Shown here: positions 37,868-46,684 of the stretch, one piece after another
Layout: each line of letters begins with the position of its first letter
Position numbering within the stretch: position 1 is the first letter of the stretch
NCBI RefSeq assembly: GCF_000695685.1
Contig: NZ_JFFR01000028.1
Coordinates: 186,001-250,000 of the forward strand
Length of the DNA: 64,000 bases
DNA from: Vibrio fortis
GTDB lineage: Bacteria > Pseudomonadota > Gammaproteobacteria > Enterobacterales > Vibrionaceae
Reading direction: 5' to 3'
Translations under genes and position numbers: made by a program
The notes under the pieces: generated by a model
What the model saw: the letters and a program-made list of their open reading frames with translations, nothing else
Told to the model about the DNA's origin: nothing
Databases searched by the model: none

Positions 37868-39181
37868 GTGAAACAGAGTCTAAAACTAACAGATATTATG
37901 GCATTGGGCTTTATGCTTTTTGCGTTTTTCTTGGGTGCGGGTAACATCATTTTCCCACCTCTCGCCGGTCAATTAGCGGGCGAAAATGTCATTCCAGCGA
38001 TGTCTGGTTTTCTTTTAACTGCGGTAGGTCTCCCTTTAATTACGATTGTTGCTATCGCGGTTGCTGGTGGTTCTTGGGGCCATCTAACTAAAGATCTTCC
38101 AAAACAAGCAGCGACGATCATGGCGGTGTTGATCTTCATCATCATCGGCCCAGCATTCGCAGCGCCACGTACTGGCCTAGTGGCTTACGAGATGGCGGTG
38201 AAGCCGTTCTTCATCGATGCAGCTCAAGCACACCTAACGATCTTCTCGATTGCATTCTTTGCGATTGCGATGTTCTTTGCATGGTCACAGGGTAAACTGA
38301 TCGATGTGATTGGTAAGGTACTGACGCCAGCACTATTCATTGGTTTAGTAATTCTAGCGATTGCAGTTTTTGTTAACCCACAAGGCGAGATCGTTGCAGC
38401 ACACGGTGATTACCTAACTCAACCTCTAACCAAAGGTTTCCTTGAAGGCTACAACACCATGGATACTTTCGGTTCTCTGATGTTTGGCATGCTGATCGTG
38501 GATGCGATTCGTAGCAAAGGCATCACTGACCGTGCAGCGACAACTAAGTACTTGATCAGCGCCGGTTGTATTGCGGCTGCGGGTCTAGCGTTTGTTTACA
38601 TCTCGCTATTCTACCTTGGCGCGACAAGTGCTGCGGTAGCTTCTGGTGCAGATAATGGCGGTGTGGTTCTAAGCCAATACGTTCAATCTCTATTTGGTCC
38701 TTCAGGTCAGATCGTTCTGTCTGTGATTGTACTACTAGCGTGTTTGACGACGGCTATCGGCCTTATCTCTGCATGTTCTGAGTACTTCAGTTCTCTAACT
38801 CCGATGTCTTACAAAACTTGGGTAATCATCAACGGTGTAGCGTGTGCAACGGTTGCTAACGTTGGTCTAGCTCAGCTTATCTCGTTGTCAGTACCGGTTC
38901 TATTTGCACTATATCCAGTAGCGATTGCATTAGTGGCACTGACTTTCCTACGCAAGAAACTGCCAAACCCTCAAATGGCATACCGCGTGGTTATCTTGGT
39001 ATCTCTACTATTTGCTCTGATTGATGCAGCGAAAGTAGCGGGTGTAGATGTATCTGCACTGAAGATGCTACCACTGTTTGAAATTGGTATGGGTTGGTTA
39101 CTACCAACAGCAGCAGCTATCATCTGCATGTTCTTCGTAGGTAAATCGACAGCCCCTGAAATGGCTGAAGAGACGGTTTAA
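37868..39181 (+). CDS. brnQ: Branched-chain amino acid transport system II carrier protein
   Basis: 437 residues, about twelve hydrophobic membrane segments, LIVCS family. The opening GFMLFAFFLGAGNIIFPP and segment GPAFAAPRTGLVAYEM are hallmarks of BrnQ, a Na+-coupled importer of leucine, isoleucine and valine. Its ATG follows an AAGGA ribosome site. It stands alone, bounded by a terminator. Confidence 0.95.
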   Translation: MKQSLKLTDIMALGFMLFAFFLGAGNIIFPPLAGQLAGENVIPAMSGFLLTAVGLPLITIVAIAVAGGSWGHLTKDLPKQAATIMAVLIFIIIGPAFAAPRTGLVAYEMAVKPFFIDAAQAHLTIFSIAFFAIAMFFAWSQGKLIDVIGKVLTPALFIGLVILAIAVFVNPQGEIVAAHGDYLTQPLTKGFLEGYNTMDTFGSLMFGMLIVDAIRSKGITDRAATTKYLISAGCIAAAGLAFVYISLFYLGATSAAVASGADNGGVVLSQYVQSLFGPSGQIVLSVIVLLACLTTAIGLISACSEYFSSLTPMSYKTWVIINGVACATVANVGLAQLISLSVPVLFALYPVAIALVALTFLRKKLPNPQMAYRVVILVSLLFALIDAAKVAGVDVSALKMLPLFEIGMGWLLPTAAAIICMFFVGKSTAPEMAEETV

Positions 39182-39215
39182 TCTCTGAGAGTTAATCTGT
39201 TTTCGAACTAAATAG

Positions 39216-39251
39216 AAAAGGCCCCGCGACTGATTAGTCGCGGGGCCTTTT
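39216..39251. terminator. Bidirectional terminator between brnQ and fldB
   Basis: A perfect 16-pair, GC-rich stem (AAAAGGCCCCGCGACT with its complement) and GATT loop between convergent genes, with A and T tracts on both sides. Confidence 0.95.
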
Positions 39252-39305
39252 TACATTCGCTGGTTTTAATGTTCATCACTCACGTGATAGCGAGTGGTTG
39301 ATGAG

Positions 39306-39827
39306 TTAGATCTTTTCGCTGTATTCAACCAGAACTTGCTCAACCCAAGCTGCGATTCGGTCATCGCTCAGCTCGTACTGTGAGTCTTCATCAAGAGCAA
39401 GGCCTACAAACTGTGATTGGTCTTCTGTTAGGGCTTTTGATGCTTCAAACTCGTAACTATCGTCGTTTGGCCAATATCCGACAAACTCCGCACCTACGGT
39501 TTTCAGTTCGTCGTGTAATAGACCCATCGCATCAAGGAACCATTCGCCATAGCCTTCTTGGTCACCCAGTCCGAACAGTGCCACGACTTTGCCTTTTACA
39601 GGTGTGGTTGCTAGGTCATCCCAGATTTCATTCCAATCTTCTTGGATTTCACCGAAGTCCCAAGTTGAGATACCCAGTAGCAGTAGGTCGTAGTCGGCCA
39701 TCAATGAAAGTGGCGTCTCTTTTACATTGTGAATGTCGACTAAGTCTTCGCCGATGATGCCGCGAATCTTTTCTGCAGCCATTTCTGTGTAACAGGTGGT
39801 TGAGCCGTAAAACAGTCCAATTTTCAT
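39306..39827 (-). CDS. fldB: Flavodoxin II
   Basis: 173 residues, FldB type. The FMN phosphate loop is FYGSTTCYTEMAAE, and GISTWDFGEIQEDW and GLGDQEGYGEWF form the isoalloxazine-binding loops. A low-potential one-electron carrier, in E. coli under SoxRS control. Divergent from xerD; fldB-xerD-dsbC-recJ-prfB-lysS is also the E. coli order. Confidence 0.95.
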   Translation of the reverse strand: MKIGLFYGSTTCYTEMAAEKIRGIIGEDLVDIHNVKETPLSLMADYDLLLLGISTWDFGEIQEDWNEIWDDLATTPVKGKVVALFGLGDQEGYGEWFLDAMGLLHDELKTVGAEFVGYWPNDDSYEFEASKALTEDQSQFVGLALDEDSQYELSDDRIAAWVEQVLVEYSEKI

Positions 39828-39963
39828 AGCATGTGTTCGATTTTTATTTTGAGATGGCGAATTCTAACCATAAATTGAATTCGATTGCAGCGATTATCCG
39901 CCCAAGTCGTAATTTTTATAGCTTTCATCAGGTCTGTAGCTTAATCTCAAAACAGTTTCCAAT

Positions 39964-40893
39964 ATGATGAGAATAGCTATGCAGTCGCCTCAAGGGCAGA
40001 ACGCCGATCATGGTCTTGTTGAACAATTTTTAGATGCGATGTGGATGGAGAGAGGGCTTTCGGAAAATACGCTCACTTCCTATCGTACGGATCTTGCCAA
40101 GCTGCTTGATTGGATGGAAAAGAATAATTATCGCTTGGACTTCATTAGCTTATCCGGTTTGCAGGATTATCAGAGTTGGTTGGTCGATGCGAACTTTAAA
40201 CAGACTTCGCGTGCTCGTATGTTGTCGGCGATTCGTCGTCTATTTCAATATTTGCATCGTGAAAAGGTAAGGGCTGACGACCCGAGCGCCTTGTTGGTGA
40301 GTCCAAAGCTGCCTCAGCGCTTACCCAAAGATCTCAGTGAAGAGCAGGTTGATGCCTTACTGGATGCTCCAGATCCGAATGACCCGATTGAGCTTAGAGA
40401 TAAAGCGATGCTGGAGTTGTTGTACGCAACTGGCTTGCGTGTGACTGAGCTGGTCAGCCTAACGATGGAGAACATCAGTTTAAGACAAGGTGTGGTGCGG
40501 GTGATTGGTAAAGGTGGTAAAGAACGCTTGGTTCCAATGGGTGAGAATGCCGTAGACTGGATCGAAACCTTTATTGAGCAAGGTCGCCCTCAGCTGCTTG
40601 GAGAGAATAGCTCGGATGTGGTTTTCCCGAGTAAACGTGCCAAGCAGATGACCCGACAAACCTTTTGGTACCGTATTAAGCACTACGCGGTGATCGCAGG
40701 TATAGATACAGAACTACTGTCTCCGCACGTGTTAAGACATGCGTTTGCAACACATTTACTGAACTATGGTGCCGATCTCAGAGTCGTACAGATGTTATTG
40801 GGACATAGTGACTTATCGACAACCCAAATTTATACTCACGTGGCAACGGAAAGACTGAAGCAAATTCATGCTCAGCACCACCCACGAGCTTAG
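39964..40893 (+). CDS. xerD: Site-specific tyrosine recombinase XerD
   Basis: 309 residues from the first ATG; Met6 would give 304 and is equally plausible, since no strong ribosome site precedes either. Catalytic residues of the tyrosine recombinases are present: Arg159 (TGLRVTEL), His255 and Arg258 (HVLRHAF), His281 (LLGHSD) and Tyr290 (YTH). With XerC it resolves chromosome dimers at dif under FtsK. First gene of xerD-dsbC-recJ; this is the housekeeping Xer locus and not a phage integrase. Confidence 0.97.
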   Translation: MMRIAMQSPQGQNADHGLVEQFLDAMWMERGLSENTLTSYRTDLAKLLDWMEKNNYRLDFISLSGLQDYQSWLVDANFKQTSRARMLSAIRRLFQYLHREKVRADDPSALLVSPKLPQRLPKDLSEEQVDALLDAPDPNDPIELRDKAMLELLYATGLRVTELVSLTMENISLRQGVVRVIGKGGKERLVPMGENAVDWIETFIEQGRPQLLGENSSDVVFPSKRAKQMTRQTFWYRIKHYAVIAGIDTELLSPHVLRHAFATHLLNYGADLRVVQMLLGHSDLSTTQIYTHVATERLKQIHAQHHPRA

Positions 40894-40919
40894 ATTCAAA
40901 TAATTTTAAGGTGAACTTA

Positions 40920-41699
40920 ATGAGCGTATTACGCCGTCTTCCTCTATTGGCACTGCCTTTTGTCATCACTGCTTGTAACGCATCTGAAGAGAATGTTGAG
41001 CAGGTTAAGACAGCAGTAGAGGCAGCACCCACTCAAGCTTACGATATTAAGGCTTTGACTCAGCGTTTTGAAAAGATTGGCGTCAAAGTGACAGATGTTG
41101 TGCCATCGGATATTGATGGTCTCGTCGAGGTTCAAACCAATAGCGGTATCATTTTCTCGTCTCCATCGGGTGATCACTTTATCGCAGGTACGCTGTACTC
41201 ACTGGATGAGAACGGCAAATTCAGCGACGTATTAGCGGAGCGTCAGGCTCCTATCAATGCAGCTAAGATTGCAGAGATGGCAGACTCGACCATCGAATAC
41301 AAAGCGGATGATGAAAAATACGCGATTACGGTCTTCACGGACATCACCTGTGGTTACTGTGTGCGTCTACACAGCCAAATGCAGGGCTATAACGATTTAG
41401 GTATTACGGTTCGTTACATGGCTTACCCACGTCAAGGGGCAACTGGCCAAGTCGCTAACCAAATGGCGGCTATCTGGGGTTCAGATGACCCGAAAGCGGC
41501 AATGCACGATGCGAAAGTGAATCGTCAAATGCCAGACTCGGCAAAAGCAACGTCTGAAACGAAATCTGTGATTGCTAAGCAATACCAATTAGGTCGCGAG
41601 CTTGGTATCAGCGGCACGCCAGCTATCTTCTTACCAAGTGGTGAGCTTGTGAGTGGCTACCTGCCTCCAGCGCAACTTATCCAACGCTTAGAGCAGTAA
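40920..41699 (+). CDS. dsbC: Thiol:disulfide interchange protein DsbC, with a lipobox
   Basis: 259 residues from the ATG at 40920 (AAGGTG upstream; a GTG three codons earlier overlaps it). DsbC is the periplasmic disulfide isomerase. The dimerisation domain is followed by a thioredoxin-like domain with active site CGYC (Cys144-Cys147) and the cis-proline loop SGTPAIF. The signal peptide is unusual: instead of the simple Ala-X-Ala cut of E. coli DsbC it ends FVITAC at Cys19, matching a lipobox, with Asn at +2. It may therefore be an anchored lipoprotein. Operon with xerD (26 bp upstream) and recJ. Confidence 0.95.
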   Translation: MSVLRRLPLLALPFVITACNASEENVEQVKTAVEAAPTQAYDIKALTQRFEKIGVKVTDVVPSDIDGLVEVQTNSGIIFSSPSGDHFIAGTLYSLDENGKFSDVLAERQAPINAAKIAEMADSTIEYKADDEKYAITVFTDITCGYCVRLHSQMQGYNDLGITVRYMAYPRQGATGQVANQMAAIWGSDDPKAAMHDAKVNRQMPDSAKATSETKSVIAKQYQLGRELGISGTPAIFLPSGELVSGYLPPAQLIQRLEQ

Positions 41700-41773
41700 T
41701 TCGCTGCTTAGCAACACGCATTTCCAAATTTACACATAAGGAATGGCCCAACTCGGTTTGGGCAGAATAGGTC

Positions 41774-43510
41774 ATGATTGAGATACAACGTCGCCCCGAA
41801 GTCGATACTTCCGTTCTTCCTGCAGATTTGCCAGAACTACTCAAACGTATCTACGTGAGTCGTGGAATCAATAGCCCAGCCCAGTTAGAGACGGCAGCCA
41901 AAGGCTTGCACTCGTACCAAAAGCTTGGCGGGATCGATGCGGCAGTTGAGTTGCTATTCAAAGCTATTCAGCAGCAGAAACGCATTATTGTCGTTGGCGA
42001 CTTTGACGCGGATGGCGCGACCAGCTCTGCACTTTCTGTGTTGGCGCTGCGTATGCTTGGCAGTAATAACGTTGACTACTTGGTGCCAAATCGTTTTGAA
42101 GACGGCTATGGTCTGAGCCCGGAAGTGGTAGAGCAGGCGATTGAGATTGGTGCGGAAGTGATCATGACCGTGGATAACGGTGTCTCATCGATTGAAGGGG
42201 TGCGTTTTGCCAAAGAGAAAGGCTTAGATGTACTTGTTACCGACCACCACTTACCGGGACATGAGTTGCCGATGGTGGATGCCATGGTGAACCCAAACCT
42301 AGAGAGTTGTGCGTTTCCTTCTAAAGCTCTGGCAGGAGTGGGTGTTGCTTTCTACCTGATGATGGCATTGTGTGTTCATATGCGAAAGCTGGGCTGGTTT
42401 GCCCAACAAGGTATGGCCGAACCGAAACTTATGGAGCTGATTGATCTCGTAGCACTTGGCACAGTTGCCGACGTTGTTCCTCTTGATGAGAATAACCGTA
42501 TCTTGGTACACCAAGGCCTACAGCGTATTCGTGCAGGCAAGGCGCGTCCGGGAATTCAGGCGCTGATTGAAGTGGCGAAGCGCGATGCTCGTCGTTTGGT
42601 TGCGTCTGATTTCGGTTTTGCTCTTGGACCTCGTATCAATGCTGCTGGACGCCTTGACGACATGTCATTTGGTGTGGAGCTGCTGATGAGCAATAACATC
42701 CACGCGGCGCGTCGTATGGCGAGTGAGTTGGATGGTCTTAACCAAACTCGTAAAGAGATTGAAGAGGGCATGAAGCAGGAAGCGATCGCTTTCTGTGAGC
42801 GTCTGGAGTTTGGCGAAGCAGATCTACCCTGTGGTTTAGCACTGTTCCAACGTGATTGGCACCAAGGTGTGATTGGTATTCTTGCTTCTCGCATCAAAGA
42901 TAAATATCACCGCCCAGTGATTGCGTTTGCTGATGGAGGAGAGGGCTGCATTAAAGGCTCTTGTCGCTCGATTCCTGGCTTACACATGCGTGATACGCTG
43001 GATCGGATTGATACGCAGAATCCAGGTCTGATTGTTAAGTTCGGTGGCCACGCAATGGCTGCAGGTTTAACCATCATGGAAAAAGATTTCGAACGCTTTA
43101 GCAAACTGTTTGATGAAGCGGTCAAACAAGACCTTGGTGAAACGGCACTCAAAGGCATTATCTTGTCGGATGGAGAGCTGCTTCCTGAAGAGTTTTCCAT
43201 GCATACCGCTGAGTTTTTGCGTGCTGGTGGTCCTTGGGGACAAGCCTTCCCAGAACCTATCTTTGATGGCGAGTTTAAAGTGCTTCATCAAAAGCTAGTC
43301 GGTGAAAAGCACCTGAAATTGATGCTGGAGCCACTTTACAAAGGTCACCCAACCAATGTGATGATCGATGGTATCGCTTTTAACGTTGATCTGCGTCGCT
43401 GGCCAGATGCGTCGGTTAAAACCGTGCACCTTGCCTATAAGCTTGATATCAACGAGTTCCGCGGTAATCAATCGCTGCAGTTGATGATCGACAACATCGA
43501 AGCTAAGTAG
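41774..43510 (+). CDS. recJ: Single-stranded-DNA-specific 5'-3' exonuclease RecJ
   Basis: 578 residues, normal RecJ length. DHH phosphoesterase motifs are visible: GDFDADGATSSAL, TVDNGVSS, VTDHHLPG, and the DHHA1 region with RINAAGRLDD and KFGGHAMAAG. Digests the nicked strand from the 5' end in RecF recombination and mismatch repair; mutH is also in the window. Follows dsbC by 74 bases and is followed by an imperfect stem-loop before prfB. Confidence 0.97.
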   Translation: MIEIQRRPEVDTSVLPADLPELLKRIYVSRGINSPAQLETAAKGLHSYQKLGGIDAAVELLFKAIQQQKRIIVVGDFDADGATSSALSVLALRMLGSNNVDYLVPNRFEDGYGLSPEVVEQAIEIGAEVIMTVDNGVSSIEGVRFAKEKGLDVLVTDHHLPGHELPMVDAMVNPNLESCAFPSKALAGVGVAFYLMMALCVHMRKLGWFAQQGMAEPKLMELIDLVALGTVADVVPLDENNRILVHQGLQRIRAGKARPGIQALIEVAKRDARRLVASDFGFALGPRINAAGRLDDMSFGVELLMSNNIHAARRMASELDGLNQTRKEIEEGMKQEAIAFCERLEFGEADLPCGLALFQRDWHQGVIGILASRIKDKYHRPVIAFADGGEGCIKGSCRSIPGLHMRDTLDRIDTQNPGLIVKFGGHAMAAGLTIMEKDFERFSKLFDEAVKQDLGETALKGIILSDGELLPEEFSMHTAEFLRAGGPWGQAFPEPIFDGEFKVLHQKLVGEKHLKLMLEPLYKGHPTNVMIDGIAFNVDLRRWPDASVKTVHLAYKLDINEFRGNQSLQLMIDNIEAK

Positions 43511-43544
43511 CGACCAATTCGTTTACGCTAAAAAAGCAAAGTTG

Positions 43545-43586
43545 AACGCGTGCCCCGACTCCTTTGGGGCGCGTTATTGCTGTTTT
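43545..43586 (+). terminator. Imperfect stem-loop after recJ
   Basis: AACGCG-t-GCCCC pairs with GGGGCGCGTT with one bulged base; the T-run is delayed by several bases. It may end the xerD-dsbC-recJ message, but is weaker than the other terminators here. Confidence 0.5.
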
Positions 43587-43739
43587 TAACCTCATGTTAA
43601 CCCCATTCTTATCTCGCGGATTTCCTTTTGCGCATTCATCAGCGATAGTTCGACTTTCTTATCTAAAAATTCCTGTATCTCCGTCACACTTTTGAGTACA
43701 ATTCTTCGGTTAAATTCTACTCATAAATGATGAGCTAAA

Positions 43740-44838
43740 ATGTTTGAAATCAATCCAATCAAAAACCGTCTGCAGGATGTGTCTGAGCGCACAAATATCC
43801 TGAGGGGGTACCTTTGACTATGACGCTAAACAAGAGCGTCTAGAAGAAGTAAATGCAGAACTAGAACAACCGGATGTATGGAATGAGCCTGAGCGTGCGC
43901 AAGCACTGGGTAAAGAGCGTGCATCACTGGAAGCTGTGGTAGAGACTATCGACCAACTTGACCAAGGTGTTGAGGATGTGGAAGGCCTACTTGAGCTAGC
44001 GGTTGAAGAAGAAGATCAAGAGACATTTGACGAGATCGAACCTGAACTGGCTGAGCTAGAAGCTAAGTTAGAGAAGCTAGAGTTCCGTCGTATGTTCGCA
44101 GGCGATCACGACGCATCTGATTGCTACATCGACCTACAATCAGGTTCAGGTGGTACAGAAGCGCAAGACTGGACTTCAATGATGCTACGCATGTACTTGC
44201 GTTGGGCTGAAGCGAAAGGCTTCAAGACCGAAGTAATTGAAGTTTCTGAGGGTGAAGTTGCTGGCCTTAAAGGGGCTACGGTTCGCATCTCAGGTGAGTA
44301 CGCTTATGGCTGGCTACGTACAGAAACGGGTGTACACCGCCTAGTTCGTAAGTCTCCATTTGACTCAAGCGGTCGTCGTCATACGTCATTTGCTTCTGCG
44401 TTTATCTACCCAGAGATTGATGACAACATTGATATCGACATTAACCCTTCTGATCTACGTATTGACGTATACCGTGCATCTGGCGCGGGTGGTCAGCACG
44501 TAAACACCACGGAATCGGCGGTTCGTATTACTCACGTTCCAACCAACACTGTGGTTCAATGTCAGAATGACCGTTCTCAGCATAAGAACAAAGACCAAGC
44601 GATGAAGCAGCTTCGTGCAAAACTGTTTGAATTAGAGATTCAAAAGCAGAACGCAGAGAAGCAAGCGAACGAAGATGCTAAATCTGACATCGGTTGGGGT
44701 AGCCAAATCCGCTCTTACGTACTGGATGACTCGCGCATCAAAGATCTACGTACTGGCGTTGAAAACCGCAATACTCAAGCGGTTCTTGATGGCGACCTAG
44801 ACAAATTTATCGAAGCTAGCCTGAAATCAGGTCTGTAA
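43740..44838 (+). CDS. prfB: Peptide chain release factor 2, with programmed +1 frameshift
   Basis: The reading frame opens with ATG at 43740 (MFEINPIKNRLQDVSERT), meets TGA at codon 26 (43815-43817), and continues in the +1 frame from GAC at 43816 to 44838, giving 365 residues, as in E. coli RF2. The shift site (listed separately) makes RF2 synthesis depend on RF2 level, since RF2 reads TGA. The tripeptide SPF (VRKSPFDSSG) is the stop-codon reader, and GGQ (GAGGQHVNT) hydrolyses peptidyl-tRNA. lysS follows by 50 bases, as in E. coli. Confidence 0.98.
43803..43818 (+). promoter_or_regulatory. prfB programmed frameshift site
   Basis: An internal Shine-Dalgarno-like AGGGGG lies three bases before CTT-TGA-C, the classic prfB arrangement: slow decoding of TGA lets the P-site tRNA slip from CTT to TTT. 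Confidence 0.97.
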
Positions 44839-44888
44839 GCTTTTCACCGAAAAACAATTTTCATAAAGAAAGACAGGATACATCGAAA

Positions 44889-46406
44889 ATGACTGATGCT
44901 GTTCAAAACGAAAACGCACAAGAAGAGAATAAGTTGATCGCCGAGCGTCGTAGCAAGCTGGATCATATCCGCAAGAGCTGCAAAGCAAACGGTCACCCAA
45001 ATGATTTCCGTCGTGAGCACCTAGCTGGCGACCTTCAAGCGGAATTCGGTGAAAAGACTAAAGAAGAGCTAGAAGAGCTAAACCACGTTGTTGCAATCGC
45101 TGGCCGTGTAATGGCTAAGCGTGGTCCATTCCTAGCAATTCAAGAAACATCTGGCCGTATCCAAGCATACGCTGCAAAAGATGTTCAAAAAGAGCTTAAA
45201 GAGAAATACCAAGGCCTAGATATCGGTGACATCATCGGTGTTAAAGGTGCACTTCACAAGTCAGGTAAAGGCGACCTTTACGTGAACATGGAGTCTTACG
45301 AGCTGCTAACTAAAGCACTTCGTCCACTTCCAGAGAAGTTCCATGGCCTGACTGACCAAGAGATGCGTTACCGTCAGCGTTACGTTGATCTAATCGTGAA
45401 CGAAGACTCTCGCAACGCATTCATCGTGCGCTCTAAGCTTGTATCTTCAATCCGTAACTTCATGAGCTCAAAAGGCTACCTAGAAGTTGAAACGCCAATG
45501 ATGCACGTGATCCCTGGTGGTGCGACTGCTCGTCCATTCATCACTCACCACAACGCACTAGACATCGACATGTACCTACGTGTTGCACCTGAGCTTTACC
45601 TGAAGCGTCTTGTTGTAGGTGGTTTTGACCGTGTATTCGAGATCAACCGTAACTTCCGTAACGAAGGTCTTTCTCCACGTCACAACCCAGAATTCACAAT
45701 GATGGAATTCTACCAAGCGTACTCTGACTACAAAGATCTGATGGATCTGACTGAAGAGATGCTAAGCACAGCGGCTATGGACGTTCTTGGTTCGACTTCT
45801 ATGCCTTACGGTGACGAAACTGTAGAGTTCGGTGGCAAGTACGCTCGCATGAGCATGTTTGATGCAATCAAGCACTACAACCCTGAGCACGCTGAGATTC
45901 AAGCGCTAACAGAAGCAGATCTACAAGACCGTGAGAAGATGGTAGCTATCGCGAAATCTGTACACGTTGAAGTAGAAACGTTCTGGACATGTGGTCAGCT
46001 TCTAGAAGAGATCTTTGGTGAAACGGCTGAGCCTCAGCTAATTCAACCAACGTTCATTACTGGCTACCCAGCGGACATCTCTCCTCTAGCACGTCGTAGC
46101 GATGACAACCCGTTCTTCACAGACCGTTTTGAGTTCTTCATCGGTGGCCGTGAAGTAGCGAACGGCTTCTCTGAGCTTAACGATGCAGAAGACCAAGACG
46201 AGCGTTTCAAAGCACAAGTTAACGCGAAAGACGCAGGCGATGATGAAGCAATGTACTACGATGCAGACTACATCACAGCACTTGAACACGGCCTACCGCC
46301 AACAGCGGGCCAAGGTATCGGTATCGACCGTCTAGCAATGCTGTTCACTAACACGCACACAATCCGTGACGTGATCCTATTCCCAGCGATGCGTCCACAA
46401 GCGTAA
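44889..46406 (+). CDS. lysS: Lysyl-tRNA synthetase (class II)
   Basis: 505 residues. N-terminal OB-fold anticodon domain (about 60-150), then the class II catalytic domain with motif 2 (FRNEGLSPRHNPEF, ATP and lysine binding) and motif 3 (GIGIDRLAML). GLPPTAGQG is also conserved. Charges tRNA-Lys. Starts 50 bases after prfB, with which it is normally cotranscribed, and ends at a strong terminator. Confidence 0.98.
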   Translation: MTDAVQNENAQEENKLIAERRSKLDHIRKSCKANGHPNDFRREHLAGDLQAEFGEKTKEELEELNHVVAIAGRVMAKRGPFLAIQETSGRIQAYAAKDVQKELKEKYQGLDIGDIIGVKGALHKSGKGDLYVNMESYELLTKALRPLPEKFHGLTDQEMRYRQRYVDLIVNEDSRNAFIVRSKLVSSIRNFMSSKGYLEVETPMMHVIPGGATARPFITHHNALDIDMYLRVAPELYLKRLVVGGFDRVFEINRNFRNEGLSPRHNPEFTMMEFYQAYSDYKDLMDLTEEMLSTAAMDVLGSTSMPYGDETVEFGGKYARMSMFDAIKHYNPEHAEIQALTEADLQDREKMVAIAKSVHVEVETFWTCGQLLEEIFGETAEPQLIQPTFITGYPADISPLARRSDDNPFFTDRFEFFIGGREVANGFSELNDAEDQDERFKAQVNAKDAGDDEAMYYDADYITALEHGLPPTAGQGIGIDRLAMLFTNTHTIRDVILFPAMRPQA

Positions 46407-46436
46407 TCTTTCGCTTTCGCATTTAGCGTGAATTCT

Positions 46437-46462
46437 AAAAGCCACCTTCGGGTGGCTTTTTT
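46437..46462 (+). terminator. lysS terminator
   Basis: Ten-pair stem AAAAGCCACC with GGTGGCTTTT around a stable TTCG tetraloop, followed by T residues. Confidence 0.95.
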
Positions 46463-46684
46463 ATTTCTAGGCGTATCAAAACCTTACCTACTCCGCACTC
46501 TGAGTTCGAAAAATCATTATTTGTGACATAGTCTTACTATTGAGACGAAGAATCTTAGATAGTCTCACTACTAAACGTCTTTGGCGTGAATATGAACTTG
46601 CTTGCGCAGTGAATTTCCCATATATAGGGAAGAGCAATAGTTAGTACTCGGCCAAATAAATAGAAAATTGAATAAGGAAGAAGG

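Noticed and set aside
39964..40893. Phage or integron integrase
   Set aside because: Catalytic residues fit any tyrosine recombinase, but length, sequence and the fldB-xerD-dsbC-recJ context identify housekeeping XerD; no attachment site or cargo is present.
43740..43817. prfB as a pseudogene with an early TGA
   Set aside because: The TGA is part of the programmed +1 frameshift site and the rest of the frame is intact.
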